From contig NZ_NBOF01000003.1 in assembly GCF_002104475.1 (NCBI RefSeq), positions 372,001 to 436,000 of the forward strand: a stretch of 64,000 nucleotides of DNA. The letters are read 5' to 3'. Shown piece by piece: positions 44,061 to 53,428 of the stretch; the stretch's first letter is position 1, and each line of letters begins with the position of its first letter. Origin of the DNA: Cognaticolwellia mytili (GTDB taxonomy: Bacteria; Pseudomonadota; Gammaproteobacteria; Enterobacterales; Alteromonadaceae). The position numbers and the translations under genes were made by a program. A model generated the notes under the pieces. It saw nothing but the letters and a program-made list of their open reading frames with translations, had not been told where the DNA came from and ran no database searches.

Positions 44061-45497
44061 CTAATTAAATATTACGCTCTGATTTCTGCCATTATTCTTT
44101 GCTTTGTAAAGTGCTTTATCTGCACCTGAAATATAATCTTTTATGGTTCTTTCTTGTAACGGTAATTCACAAATCCCAAAGCTTACAGTGGTATTAAATG
44201 AGCCACTGGTCGTTGATATAGGAAATGATATATCTGCTATTTTTTTTCTAATGCGTTCAACAATAACCTGAGCTTGGCTTGCTGATGTATCTGGCAATAG
44301 TATAATAAATTCTTCACCACCCCAACGACCGACAGTATCGATTTGGCGCAATGTTTGTGATAACTGGTCAGAGATCATCCTTAACACATCATCACCAACT
44401 AAATGTCCATAGGAATCATTAATTTGTTTAAAATTATCTATATCAGCCAAAACAACACATAAGGTGTTATTTTTCTGAGAAATCTCGTTAAAGCGTCCAT
44501 GAATATGACTACGATTAGGTAGTTGTGTTAGAAAGTCAGTTTCTGAATCCTTAACCAGTCTAGACTTTAAGTATTTGATAATATTTAATAAAATTATATA
44601 AAAAATGAAAACTATAACGAAAAATATGATAAATCGTTCAACGAAAATTTTCCAATATTCATTTTGATCAGAAGCAGGAGGAGAAACAATAAATAAGCGC
44701 CAACTCAGTTCTTGTATTGGCATTTGAGTTATTAATACACCATCTTCAGTGGTGTACATTACTGAAGATGATAAATTATTATCTATGGTGCCATCTTTTA
44801 CCAGCGCTTGGTGCCAAGGTAAATCACTCAGCTTGGTTGTGGCATCTTTTCGATGATGACTTTCAGTTTTCATTATATTGTCTGATGATAATGTCACTAG
44901 ATTATTTTCATCAACAAAATAGAGTTCAAAACCAAAACGCTCGTTATATTCTCGAAATTTATTAGCAAAGTAATTTAAATCAATGCCAACACCTGTAAAA
45001 CCCAAGAACTGATTATTCTGATCGAGTATTCTGTTATCAAAGTATAAATGTGGATCTTCAGCATTCCCTATATCGGTAAACTGATCTCCAGGAAGGTCTT
45101 TAAGACGGTGAAACCATTCGGCATCTTTGCTACTTAGCATGGTTTCTTTAGCATTAGAATCAAGCATTAAGTCGTGATTTTTTAAAGCAATAAAAGCCAG
45201 CATATTATAGGAACTTGATATTTTCTGAAGGTAAGAAATTATATATGCTTTTTTGATGTCATCGCCTTGTGCATAATCAATGACAAAGCGATTGTTAGCC
45301 ATGAAATATGCTATATTCAAGGGTCGAATAATCTCACTGGTAACCAATGAAAATAGTGGTGTTATCGCCGAATGTTGCTGTTTATTGTGACTATTAATAA
45401 TTTCTTTAAAAGTTAAGTATGAGGTCAAAATAATAGTAATAATGGTTACAAAAAAGGTAACAGCAATGTAGCGATCGAATTTATTTCCAAACTTCAT
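44061..45497 (-). CDS. diguanylate cyclase with periplasmic CACHE-type sensor
   Basis: A 478-residue membrane protein. Helices at about residues 10-30 and 285-312 flank a periplasmic double-CACHE-like sensor domain. The C-terminal GGDEF domain (about residues 320-478) carries WGGEEFIILLPDTS, a GGEEF active-site variant that is fully competent, plus DIDNFKQINDSYGH and FGICELP. No RxxD inhibitory site is evident before the motif. It makes c-di-GMP in response to an external ligand. It has no EAL domain. Alone on the minus strand. Confidence 0.93.
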   Translation of the reverse strand: MKFGNKFDRYIAVTFFVTIITIILTSYLTFKEIINSHNKQQHSAITPLFSLVTSEIIRPLNIAYFMANNRFVIDYAQGDDIKKAYIISYLQKISSSYNMLAFIALKNHDLMLDSNAKETMLSSKDAEWFHRLKDLPGDQFTDIGNAEDPHLYFDNRILDQNNQFLGFTGVGIDLNYFANKFREYNERFGFELYFVDENNLVTLSSDNIMKTESHHRKDATTKLSDLPWHQALVKDGTIDNNLSSSVMYTTEDGVLITQMPIQELSWRLFIVSPPASDQNEYWKIFVERFIIFFVIVFIFYIILLNIIKYLKSRLVKDSETDFLTQLPNRSHIHGRFNEISQKNNTLCVVLADIDNFKQINDSYGHLVGDDVLRMISDQLSQTLRQIDTVGRWGGEEFIILLPDTSASQAQVIVERIRKKIADISFPISTTSGSFNTTVSFGICELPLQERTIKDYISGADKALYKAKNNGRNQSVIFN

Positions 45498-45613
45498 TAA
45501 ATATTAACAATGCCTAGTTTTAGTGCTTATAGCTTATTTATAGCGTGATTACTTGGCATTAGCCATAATTTTATTATTATTATATTATTTTGACGATAGC
45601 CTTAAATTTAGGT

Positions 45614-46357
45614 TTAGTTTACACGCAGATACTTATTCAATAACGCTTGAGTAAAGTTAGTTTTTAAATAGAAGCCCCGCGGTAAAGTTAAAAAAGGCTG
45701 CCCGTGGCGATTAAATGCTTGTGTTTTTACTTGGCTATTGGCCGCTTTAGGGCGTAATTGAAGCACTTGGCCATGTTTACCGTGAATATTCTCTACATTA
45801 CCTAGCACAATCATATCGGTTAACTCTTGCCAATCTAGCGCTAGAAGTTGTTCTTCTTCAGGTGAAGGTGACCAAATGAATGGTGTACCAACTATGCGTT
45901 CGGCTATAGGAATTTCACGTTCTGATATAACTGGCACCCATAAAACTCGTGCCATTTTATTGCGAATATGACTAGTCTGCCATTGTGCGCCAACTAAACC
46001 CGTTAATGGTGCAACACAAACAAAAGTGGTTTCTAATGGCTTACCTTGATAATTTATTGGCAGCGATTTTAGCTCTACTCCCAAATGTGGAAAGTCAGGC
46101 TCTGGGCGTGAGCCCGCGCTGGCACCAAGCATTTGTTCAAGTAATAGTCCTACCCAACCCTTTTCTCGCTTTAAATCTTTTGGCACTCTGATATTAAGTG
46201 ATGCCGCTATTTCGCCTAAGGTCATGCCGGCTAAATTTTGTGCGCGTTCAAGTAATTCAGCTTCGTTTGTAGGAATGTTAATACTATTCAATATGGTCTC
46301 ACCCAAAAAAATATTAGTGCTATTATCGTGTAATTTTGTTGCTGTGGGCAAGAGCAT
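45614..46357 (-). CDS. mutH: DNA mismatch repair endonuclease MutH
   Basis: About 247 residues from ATG 46357; a start 23 codons earlier would add an unlikely hydrophobic head. It nicks the unmethylated GATC strand in methyl-directed repair. Active-site residues are seen in [16 protein letters not shown] (the D-x-n-E-x-K metal site), and the family's [20 protein letters not shown] and GVxCVAPL-like strands are present. MutH implies Dam-directed repair in this organism, as expected for gammaproteobacteria. It is divergent from rppH. Confidence 0.94.
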   Translation of the reverse strand: MLLPTATKLHDNSTNIFLGETILNSINIPTNEAELLERAQNLAGMTLGEIAASLNIRVPKDLKREKGWVGLLLEQMLGASAGSRPEPDFPHLGVELKSLPINYQGKPLETTFVCVAPLTGLVGAQWQTSHIRNKMARVLWVPVISEREIPIAERIVGTPFIWSPSPEEEQLLALDWQELTDMIVLGNVENIHGKHGQVLQLRPKAANSQVKTQAFNRHGQPFLTLPRGFYLKTNFTQALLNKYLRVN

Positions 46358-46506
46358 TTTTATGGTTAAAGCTCGTCTATTGAATACAAACTCAGCGAAT
46401 GACAATGCGCTATAAAATAAAAACAATTATTTCTTCCAATATTTAATTGCTCCAAGATGCAGAGTATGGAAGAATCAAAACATTATTAATGCTATCTGGA
46501 GTTCCT

Positions 46507-47013
46507 TTGATAGATGCCGAAGGCTATCGAGCCAACGTAGGCATAGTAATAATCAATGACAGGGGACAAGTATTTTGGGCAAGACGTTTCGGTCAGCATT
46601 CTTGGCAATATCCACAAGGTGGTGTTGACGAGGGTGAAACTGCAGAGCAAACCATGTATCGGGAATTAAATGAGGAAGTCGGTTTAAAGCCTGAGCATGT
46701 TAAAATTGTAGCAACGACTAAGCACTGGTTAAGATATAAATTACCAAAAAGGTTAATTAGGCACGAGAGTTTACCCGTTTGTATTGGTCAAAAGCAGAAA
46801 TGGTTTTTACTGAAGTTAACGGCACCAGAGTCGGCGGTTGATTTATTGCACTCAGATCATCCTGAGTTTGATGATTGGCGCTGGGTTTCCTACTGGTATC
46901 CTGTAAGACAAGTAGTTTCGTTTAAGCGCGAGGTGTATCGTAAAGTGATGAAGGAATTTGCCATAGCGGCAATGCCTAGTTATCGTGCAGAACGTCGTCG
47001 ACGCCGAGCTTAA
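46507..47013 (+). CDS. rppH: RNA pyrophosphohydrolase RppH
   Basis: A 168-residue Nudix hydrolase that removes pyrophosphate from mRNA 5' ends and starts decay. I place the start at TTG 46507: GGAG lies 5 bases upstream and translation then begins [15 protein letters not shown], matching E. coli RppH (MIDDDGYRPNVGIVI). An earlier in-frame TTG at 46447 would add 20 residues not found in the family. The Nudix box spans about residues 38-60 (GGVDEGE, then RELNEEVGL). [11 protein letters not shown]-type contacts and the Arg-rich tail are normal. First gene of the rppH-ptsP-TSUP-thyA row. Confidence 0.94.
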   Translation: MIDAEGYRANVGIVIINDRGQVFWARRFGQHSWQYPQGGVDEGETAEQTMYRELNEEVGLKPEHVKIVATTKHWLRYKLPKRLIRHESLPVCIGQKQKWFLLKLTAPESAVDLLHSDHPEFDDWRWVSYWYPVRQVVSFKREVYRKVMKEFAIAAMPSYRAERRRRRA

Positions 47014-47047
47014 ACCATGTTCACCTTAGATTATTATTATGTAATGT

Positions 47048-47079
47048 AAATAGCTCACTTCGGTGAGCTATTTAGTTTT
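47048..47079 (+). terminator. intrinsic terminator with UUCG loop after rppH
   Basis: AAATAGCTCAC pairs with GTGAGCTATTT around TTCG, the extra-stable C(UUCG)G loop, followed by AGTTTTA. Confidence 0.85.
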
Positions 47080-47242
47080 AAGGCTTTAAAATTATTCGCT
47101 CTGTAATGAACATGGATGGCATAACAGATAGCGTTAGCTTTTTACTCAGTAATTTTTATTTAACGTTAAACTGCTATAAATCTATTTTGCGTTGAATTTA
47201 CACATAGCTTAATTACAAAAAAGTTTAATTATAGGGATTATA

Positions 47243-49519
47243 ATGCTTACTACTCTACGTCGAATTGTGCTCGAATTTAGCCAAGCAGCAGAGCTTGATC
47301 CCGCTCTGTTACGTTTAGTGGTGCAAGTTAAAAAGGCCTTGTCTTCTCAGTGCTGCTCAGTTTATTTTGCTGATCATAACAAACAACACTTTCTGCTGAT
47401 GGCATCAGACGGCTTAGCTGAAGATGCTTTTGGTCGCACAAGTATTGGCTTTACTGAAGGTCTAGTCGGCTTAGTCGGTCAACGTGAAGAACCAATAAAT
47501 ATTGCTAATGCCCAACAGCATCCTGACTTTATCCATGCACCAGAAGTCGAAGAAGACAAATATAAAGCTTTTCTAGGCACACCAATTATTCATCAACGTA
47601 AAGTTCTCGGCGTATTAACCGTGCAACAAGAGCAAGCGCGTTCTTTTACTGAAAACGAAGAAGCATTTCTCGTTACTTTATCAGTTCAGTTAGCTGCGGC
47701 CATGGCGAGTCTTGAAGCGCAAGGTTTAATGCGGTTATACGGTAGTAGTCAAAGTGCCATTAAAACTCATAAAGGCATTGGTGGTGCGCCAGGTGTTGCG
47801 ATTGGTGAAATGGTAGTTGTTCATCCAATGGCAGACTTAGCGACTATTGCGGTGGCTAAAGAGCAAAATACTCATCAACAGTTGAGTCGATTTAATGAAG
47901 CAGTGCAAAGTACCCTTGTTGATTTTACTGTGATGGGTGGGAAGTTAAAATCAATTACCTCAGATAGTAGCTTAGACATCTTTGAGGTCTATAAACAACT
48001 GCTTGAAAGTGACAGTTTTAAAACAGAAGTTTTGCATAAAATTCAACAGGGCTGGAATGCTGAAAGTGCATTGAAATTGATAGTTGACGGCTATGTCATT
48101 CAATTTGAAGCGCTAGACGATGATTATATCCGAGAACGTGCAAGTGACATTAAGGATTTAGGTAATCGTTTATTAGAGAACCTTCAAAATTTAAAAGTAC
48201 AGGAGCAGAAATTACCTGAAAAATTTGTACTAGTTGCCGAAGAGGTAACTGCGTCAATGATTGCTGATTACCAGCATCAAGGTTTATTAGGTATTGTTTC
48301 ATTGAATGGTTCTAATAATTCTCATACGGCAATTTTAGCTAAGGCTTTGAATATACCCGCTATTATGGGGGTTGAATATGTTTTCATACGGCGATTTCAT
48401 CGTAAAGAAGTTATATTAGACGGGTACTCGTGCCAGCTACATGTTGCGCCAAGTGAAGCATTAGTTAATGAATATCAACATATTTTACTAGCGGAAACTG
48501 AGTTACAAGCCCAAGTAAATAAAGTAGCCCATTTACCGACATTAACGCTTGATGGTCACAATGTGAAGCTACTTGTAAATAGTGGCTTATCATCAGGTTT
48601 TGAATTTTCGCATAATGTTGGCGCCGAAGGGGTGGGCCTTTATCGAACTGAGATTCCTTTTATGAACCGCAGTTGTTTCCCTTCCGAATTAGAGCAAACC
48701 GCATTGTATCGACAAGTGCTTGAGTCATTTCCAAATCAACCAGTCACTATGCGGACATTGGATGTTGGTGGTGACAAGTCATTGCCTTATTTTCCCATTA
48801 CCGAAGCAAACCCATTTTTAGGCTGGCGTGGAATTCGGATCACACTTGATCACCCTGAAATATTTTTAGTACAAATACGAGCGATGATAAAGGCAAACAT
48901 TGGTCTTGATAATTTAGCAATTATGCTGCCAATGATCTCTAGTATTAGTGAGGTTGATGACGCAATAAGGCTGATTAACCAAGCCTACTTTGAATTAAGC
49001 ACAGAACTATCAATTACTGAAACCAACAAATTAGTAAAGCCGAAGGTTGGCGTTATGGTGGAAGTGCCTAGTATCATTTTTCAATTAGAAGATTTAGCCG
49101 ATAAAGTGGATTTTTTCTCGGTTGGCAGTAATGATCTCACCCAATACCTATTAGCTGTTGATCGTAATAATACCCGCGTTGCCAATTTATATGATTTTTA
49201 TCATCCATCCGTTTTACGGGCGTTAAATTATATTGCTCAAAAAAGCACAACACGCAATATGCCATTAAGTATTTGTGGTGAGTTGGCGAATGAACCTACA
49301 GGGGCTTTGCTACTGATGGCCATGGGTTACAAAAACTTGAGTATGAGTGCACACAGCTTAGCTAAGGTGAAATGGGTAATACGCCATGTTGAGTTTAGTG
49401 TGATAGAAGATATATTGACCAAGGTACTAACCCTGACGAATGCCAGTAAAGTGCACAGATATATGCATCAGCAGTTGGTTCAACTAGGCTTAGAAGACTT
49501 TGTTCATGTTAGGCATTAA
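47243..49519 (+). CDS. ptsP: phosphoenolpyruvate-protein phosphotransferase PtsP (enzyme I-Ntr)
   Basis: A 758-residue protein. An N-terminal GAF domain covers about residues 15-160. The enzyme I part follows: HPr-binding helices (about 175-325), the phosphohistidine His361 in NGSNNSHTAILAKAL, and the PEP-binding barrel (about 420-740) with GVGLYRTEIPFM, TLDVGGDKSLPYF, FSVGSNDLTQY and LSICGELAN. The SNNSH form in place of TSH is normal for PtsP. It phosphorylates NPr in the nitrogen PTS, and the GAF domain senses glutamine or 2-oxoglutarate in relatives. Its position between rppH and the thyA region is conserved in gammaproteobacteria. Confidence 0.95.
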   Translation: MLTTLRRIVLEFSQAAELDPALLRLVVQVKKALSSQCCSVYFADHNKQHFLLMASDGLAEDAFGRTSIGFTEGLVGLVGQREEPINIANAQQHPDFIHAPEVEEDKYKAFLGTPIIHQRKVLGVLTVQQEQARSFTENEEAFLVTLSVQLAAAMASLEAQGLMRLYGSSQSAIKTHKGIGGAPGVAIGEMVVVHPMADLATIAVAKEQNTHQQLSRFNEAVQSTLVDFTVMGGKLKSITSDSSLDIFEVYKQLLESDSFKTEVLHKIQQGWNAESALKLIVDGYVIQFEALDDDYIRERASDIKDLGNRLLENLQNLKVQEQKLPEKFVLVAEEVTASMIADYQHQGLLGIVSLNGSNNSHTAILAKALNIPAIMGVEYVFIRRFHRKEVILDGYSCQLHVAPSEALVNEYQHILLAETELQAQVNKVAHLPTLTLDGHNVKLLVNSGLSSGFEFSHNVGAEGVGLYRTEIPFMNRSCFPSELEQTALYRQVLESFPNQPVTMRTLDVGGDKSLPYFPITEANPFLGWRGIRITLDHPEIFLVQIRAMIKANIGLDNLAIMLPMISSISEVDDAIRLINQAYFELSTELSITETNKLVKPKVGVMVEVPSIIFQLEDLADKVDFFSVGSNDLTQYLLAVDRNNTRVANLYDFYHPSVLRALNYIAQKSTTRNMPLSICGELANEPTGALLLMAMGYKNLSMSAHSLAKVKWVIRHVEFSVIEDILTKVLTLTNASKVHRYMHQQLVQLGLEDFVHVRH

Positions 49520-49588
49520 GTGTTAGGCGTTAATGTCTGTGATATGCTGAATATTCTAATTTTGATTTTTTTCGTGGTAGATTAAAAC

Positions 49589-50386
49589 GTGTCGATGCTG
49601 GTAAGTGTATTTTTAGCTTGTGCTCTATTAGGTGCTATTGTTGGTTTCTTTGCTGGTTTATTAGGTATTGGCGGTGGGCTAATTATTGTTCCAGTACTAG
49701 TCTACTTACTACCTTTTTTTGGTGTCAGTGCTGAGTTGGCCTTCCCTATGGCGTTAGCAACATCACTTGCTTCTATCATTTTCACTTCCTCTTCTGCCGC
49801 CTTTGCTCATCATAAAAACGGTAATATTCCTTGGGATATCGCCAGACGTATCGGTATTACCGTTGCTATTGGCGCAATGGTAGGAGCAATAATTGCAGGC
49901 ATGCTAACACTTGATGCCTTAACATTATTCTTTGCTTGTGCCGTATTTGCGTTAGCAGTTTATATGTTCTTATCGATAAAAATTGAGCGAAGTATTGCGC
50001 TGCCTGCGAACTGGATATTACAACTTATTGGCTTGTTCACTGGCATTATTGCCAGCCTAATGGGCATTGCCGGTGGGGCAATATTAGTGCCTATTTTAAT
50101 GTACTGTTCGTTGTCTATGCGTCAAGCGATTGGAGTTGCTACTGCAAGCGGTATTGTTGTCGCGTTATTTGGTGCGCTAGGTTATGTGATTATTGCGCCA
50201 GAGCAAGCCGTATTACCGGCTTGGAGCCTCGGTTATATTTATCTGCCGGCATTATTAGGTATTGTTTTAACATCATCTTTATTTGCACCGATAGGCGTTA
50301 AAGTCGCCGAATCATTATCCATTCCATATTTAAAAAAAGGCTTCGCAATATTTTTGATGTTAGTGGCTATTAAAATGATGTTTTAA
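49589..50386 (+). CDS. TSUP (TauE/SafE) family membrane transporter
   Basis: A 265-residue protein with about eight helices. The family repeat is seen twice: GFFAGLLGIGGGLIIVPVL at residues 19-37 and IASLMGIAGGAILVPIL at about 155-171. TSUP proteins export sulfite or organosulfonates or take up related anions; the substrate is not known here. It lies in the rppH-ptsP-TSUP-thyA row. The lgt gene often found between it and thyA is missing. Confidence 0.9.
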   Translation: MSMLVSVFLACALLGAIVGFFAGLLGIGGGLIIVPVLVYLLPFFGVSAELAFPMALATSLASIIFTSSSAAFAHHKNGNIPWDIARRIGITVAIGAMVGAIIAGMLTLDALTLFFACAVFALAVYMFLSIKIERSIALPANWILQLIGLFTGIIASLMGIAGGAILVPILMYCSLSMRQAIGVATASGIVVALFGALGYVIIAPEQAVLPAWSLGYIYLPALLGIVLTSSLFAPIGVKVAESLSIPYLKKGFAIFLMLVAIKMMF

Positions 50387-50595
50387 ATTCATTAAAAACT
50401 GCACAGGCTTTAAGCGCTTTACATTAAATGGTTTCAAATAAGTTAAATTCTGCAAGAAATTTTGCCTAGTTGGTAATAATTAGGCATAATTTTGCTGTTA
50501 TAATAAAGTCGAAAATTCATTGCTAAGGAACGCTACGATAGTAATGATTTCGGTATTAATTCCCCACTGTTTTATTGATTTTAAAGGAAAGCCTA

Positions 50596-51429
50596 GTGAA
50601 AGCATATCTTGACTTAATGCGCCATGTAAGAGACGAAGGGGTTGAAAAATCTGATCGTACCGGCACGGGCACTAAAAGTATTTTTGGTCATCAAATGCGC
50701 TTTGATCTCGCAAAAGGGTTTCCCTTAGTGACGACAAAGAAATGTCACCTTAAATCTATTATTCATGAGCTATTATGGTTTATTAAAGGCGAGTCCAATA
50801 TTGGCTATTTAAAAGATAATGGTGTAAAAATTTGGGATGCTTGGGCAACTGATGATGGCGAGCTAGGTCCAGTTTATGGTGTGCAGTGGCGCAGCTGGCC
50901 TGCTGAAAATGGTGAAACTATTGATCAGCTAGCACAATTAATTAATGATTTAAAAAATAACCCTGATTCACGTCGCCATATAATTACAGCGTGGAATCCT
51001 GCGTTATTACCTGATACCTCTATTAGTCCTGATGCGAATGCAGCATTAGGTAAACAAGCGCTACCACCTTGTCATACCCTATTTCAATTTTATGTGCTAA
51101 ATGGCAAATTAAGCTGCCAATTATATCAGCGCAGTGCCGATATATTTTTGGGCGTGCCATTTAATATTGCAAGCTATGCTTTATTTACCATGATGATTGC
51201 GCAAGTTTGTGATTTGGAACTTGGTGACTTTGTCCATACCTTTGGTGATGCGCATTTATACTTGAATCACCTTGAACAAGTAGAAGAACAATTATCTCGT
51301 GAGCCATTAGCGTTACCGACTATGTGGATGAACCCAGAGGTTAAGAGTATTTTTGATTTTACTTTCGAAGATTTTGAATTACAGAACTATCAATCTCACC
51401 CACATATTAAAGCGCCGATTTCAGTTTAG
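50596..51429 (+). CDS. thyA: thymidylate synthase ThyA
   Basis: A 277-residue enzyme making dTMP from dUMP with methylene-THF. I place the start at GTG 50596, which has AAGGA upstream and gives [15 protein letters not shown], aligning with the E. coli start MKQYLELMQKVLDEG; a TTG at 50575 adds 7 residues. The nucleophile is Cys159 in [32 protein letters not shown]-type folate contacts, [19 protein letters not shown] and DAHLY are all present. A loop insert near residues 140-155 ([13 protein letters not shown]) is longer than in E. coli. A terminator follows. Confidence 0.95.
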   Translation: MKAYLDLMRHVRDEGVEKSDRTGTGTKSIFGHQMRFDLAKGFPLVTTKKCHLKSIIHELLWFIKGESNIGYLKDNGVKIWDAWATDDGELGPVYGVQWRSWPAENGETIDQLAQLINDLKNNPDSRRHIITAWNPALLPDTSISPDANAALGKQALPPCHTLFQFYVLNGKLSCQLYQRSADIFLGVPFNIASYALFTMMIAQVCDLELGDFVHTFGDAHLYLNHLEQVEEQLSREPLALPTMWMNPEVKSIFDFTFEDFELQNYQSHPHIKAPISV

Positions 51430-51463
51430 GCGTACTGAGCAATAAAGTGAAATTATAAATAAT

Positions 51464-51502
51464 AAAAAGCCCTGCAATATTAATGCTATTACCGGGCTTT
51501 TT
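51464..51502. terminator. bidirectional terminator between thyA and the ferredoxin gene
   Basis: AAAAAGCCC pairs with GGGCTTTTT across a 21-nt loop that itself has a GCA/TGC mini-stem. It serves both convergent genes. Confidence 0.8.
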
Positions 51503-51567
51503 AGTATTAAGTAGCGTTAAATTACCTCGTAACTGAGCTACTGACATTTACTCGTTAAATAATTTTT

Positions 51568-51813
51568 CTAGCCATGCATACGAAGAAACTTTGCTAGTAG
51601 AGTGTCCTCATCTTCGACTTTGTCAGGATCCGGCTTTATACAATCAATAGGACATACTGAAACACAGGTTGGCTTATCATAATGACCAATACACTCAGTA
51701 CATTTATCAGTGTCAATCTCATAAATGTTTTCGCCCATTGTAATGGCTTCATTAGGACATTCTGGGTCGCACATGTCGCAGTTAATACAGCTGTTTTCAA
51801 TGAGTAGTGCCAT
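51568..51813 (-). CDS. YfhL family 4Fe-4S ferredoxin
   Basis: An 81-residue ferredoxin. Two clusters are predicted: CINCDMCDPECPNEAI (C-x2-C-x2-C-x3-C) and CTECIGHYDKPTCVSVCPID, the second with the long C-x2-C-x8-C-x3-C insert typical of YfhL-type (Alvin) ferredoxins. It follows trhP by three bases, so it is co-transcribed. TrhP is a radical-type or Fe-S dependent tRNA hydroxylase, so this ferredoxin is a plausible electron donor for it; that link is inference from adjacency. Confidence 0.9.
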   Translation of the reverse strand: MALLIENSCINCDMCDPECPNEAITMGENIYEIDTDKCTECIGHYDKPTCVSVCPIDCIKPDPDKVEDEDTLLAKFLRMHG

Positions 51814-51816
51814 TAA

Positions 51817-53178
51817 CTATTTGTCCTGATTCTGTGCAAAAGGGTGACGCGTTGTGCCTCCTTCAGTCAGGTACCGCATAATAATACCAAATGATAAATC
51901 TACATCTGTATCTAATTCGATAGCTACTTTATGACCAGAGCCTTTGGCGTCATCTACAGGTTCGCCTTTTAAGTTTTGCATTTTTGTTAACGTAAAACTA
52001 ATGTTACCAGTTGGGGTCATTAGCTCTAGTTGGTCACCGGTGAGGAACTTATTTTTTACATCAATTTCAATTAAGCCGGTTTCTTCATTACGGCCCATGA
52101 CTTCACCAACAAATTGTTGGGTATCACTTTTTGAATAACCATAGTCATAGTTCTGCGTATCACCATGGCGATGGCGTTGTAAGAAACCTTCAGTGTAACC
52201 ACGATGTGCTAAATGCTCTAAATCAGTGTTTAAACGCTGATTAAACGGCTTGTCGCTAATGGCATCGAGCATTGCCTGATTATATATTTGTGCGGTACGT
52301 GCACAATAATAGAAAGATTTAGTGCGTCCTTCAATTTTTAAGGAATGCACGCCCATTTTAACTAAGCGTTCTACATGCTCAACAGCACGTAGATCTTTTG
52401 AATTCATGATATAAGTGCCGTGCTCATCTTCGAAAGCAGGCATATATTCCCCTGGGCGACCTTGTTCTTGAAGTAAAACGACATCTTCAAAGGGCTTTTG
52501 TTCTGGTATATAAATTTCGGCAGGTTTTGTGGCAATAATATCGCCTGTTTCAGTTTCTTTCGCTGGATGGCTATCGTATTTCCAACGACAAGAGTTAGTG
52601 CAAGTACCTTGGTTAGGATCGCGTTTATTAATGTAGCCCGATAATAAGCAACGGCCAGAGTATGCCATGCATAAAGCACCATGCACAAAAACCTCTAGTT
52701 CCATTTCTGGGCAATGAAATCGAATCTCTTCAATTTCATCGAGCGATAATTCACGTGAAAGAATAACGCGCTCAACCCCTTGTTGATACCAAAATTTTAC
52801 TGTTGACCAATTAACCGCATTTGCTTGCACTGAAAGGTGAATTGACATCTCTGGAAAGTTTTCACGTACCATCATTATTAAACCTGGATCTGACATGATC
52901 AAGGCATCAGGACGCATTTCAATAATTGGCTTTATGTCACGAAGAAAAGTTTTTAACTTACTGTTATGTGGAGCAATATTATTAACGAGATAGAATTTTT
53001 TATCCAAAGCATGTGCTTCATCGATCCCTATTTTTATATTTTCTAAACTAAATTCATTGTTACGCACCCTAAGTGAATACCTTGGCTGGCCTGCGTATAC
53101 GGCGTCTGCACCATAAGCAAAGGCATAACGCATATTTTTTAAACTTCCCGCAGGAGACAATAATTCAGGTTTCAACAT
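51817..53178 (-). CDS. trhP: TrhP (YegQ) tRNA uridine 5-hydroxylation protein, peptidase U32 family
   Basis: A 453-residue U32-family protein. The N-terminal barrel begins PELLSPAGSLKNMRYAFAYGADAVY, and the U32 signature EVFVHGALCMAYSGRCLLSG is present, with cysteines in NQGTCTNSCRWKY that are expected to bind an Fe-S cluster. The C-terminal domain (about residues 360-440) resembles the U32 beta domain. In E. coli TrhP makes 5-hydroxyuridine at tRNA position 34 without needing oxygen. The perfect FNR-type site upstream (53258-53271) fits anaerobic control. Operon with a ferredoxin. Confidence 0.92.
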   Translation of the reverse strand: MLKPELLSPAGSLKNMRYAFAYGADAVYAGQPRYSLRVRNNEFSLENIKIGIDEAHALDKKFYLVNNIAPHNSKLKTFLRDIKPIIEMRPDALIMSDPGLIMMVRENFPEMSIHLSVQANAVNWSTVKFWYQQGVERVILSRELSLDEIEEIRFHCPEMELEVFVHGALCMAYSGRCLLSGYINKRDPNQGTCTNSCRWKYDSHPAKETETGDIIATKPAEIYIPEQKPFEDVVLLQEQGRPGEYMPAFEDEHGTYIMNSKDLRAVEHVERLVKMGVHSLKIEGRTKSFYYCARTAQIYNQAMLDAISDKPFNQRLNTDLEHLAHRGYTEGFLQRHRHGDTQNYDYGYSKSDTQQFVGEVMGRNEETGLIEIDVKNKFLTGDQLELMTPTGNISFTLTKMQNLKGEPVDDAKGSGHKVAIELDTDVDLSFGIIMRYLTEGGTTRHPFAQNQDK

Positions 53179-53257
53179 AACAAAAATTCAACTTAGTAAA
53201 ATCGGCCGCGTATTGTAATTTAGTTTCACCTGTTTGATTGTTTTTTGTCAGTTTAAC

Positions 53258-53271
53258 TTGATCTTGATCAA
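53258..53271. promoter_or_regulatory. FNR/EtrA binding site candidate
   Basis: TTGATCTTGATCAA matches the FNR consensus TTGAT-N4-ATCAA at every defined position. It lies 80 bp before the trhP start and 158 bp before the HDOD gene on the other strand. Confidence 0.65.
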
Positions 53272-53428
53272 GCGAATATGTGGTAAAAATATCACCGTAA
53301 TTATAATGTTTGTAGTTATAAAATATAAGAGTCGGTGGTTAGAGGAAAAAAACTTTATGTATTGGCAGTAATTTCAATATATTGTGCTAAATTTACTTAT
53401 GTAATAACACTAATAATAAGGATGATCT

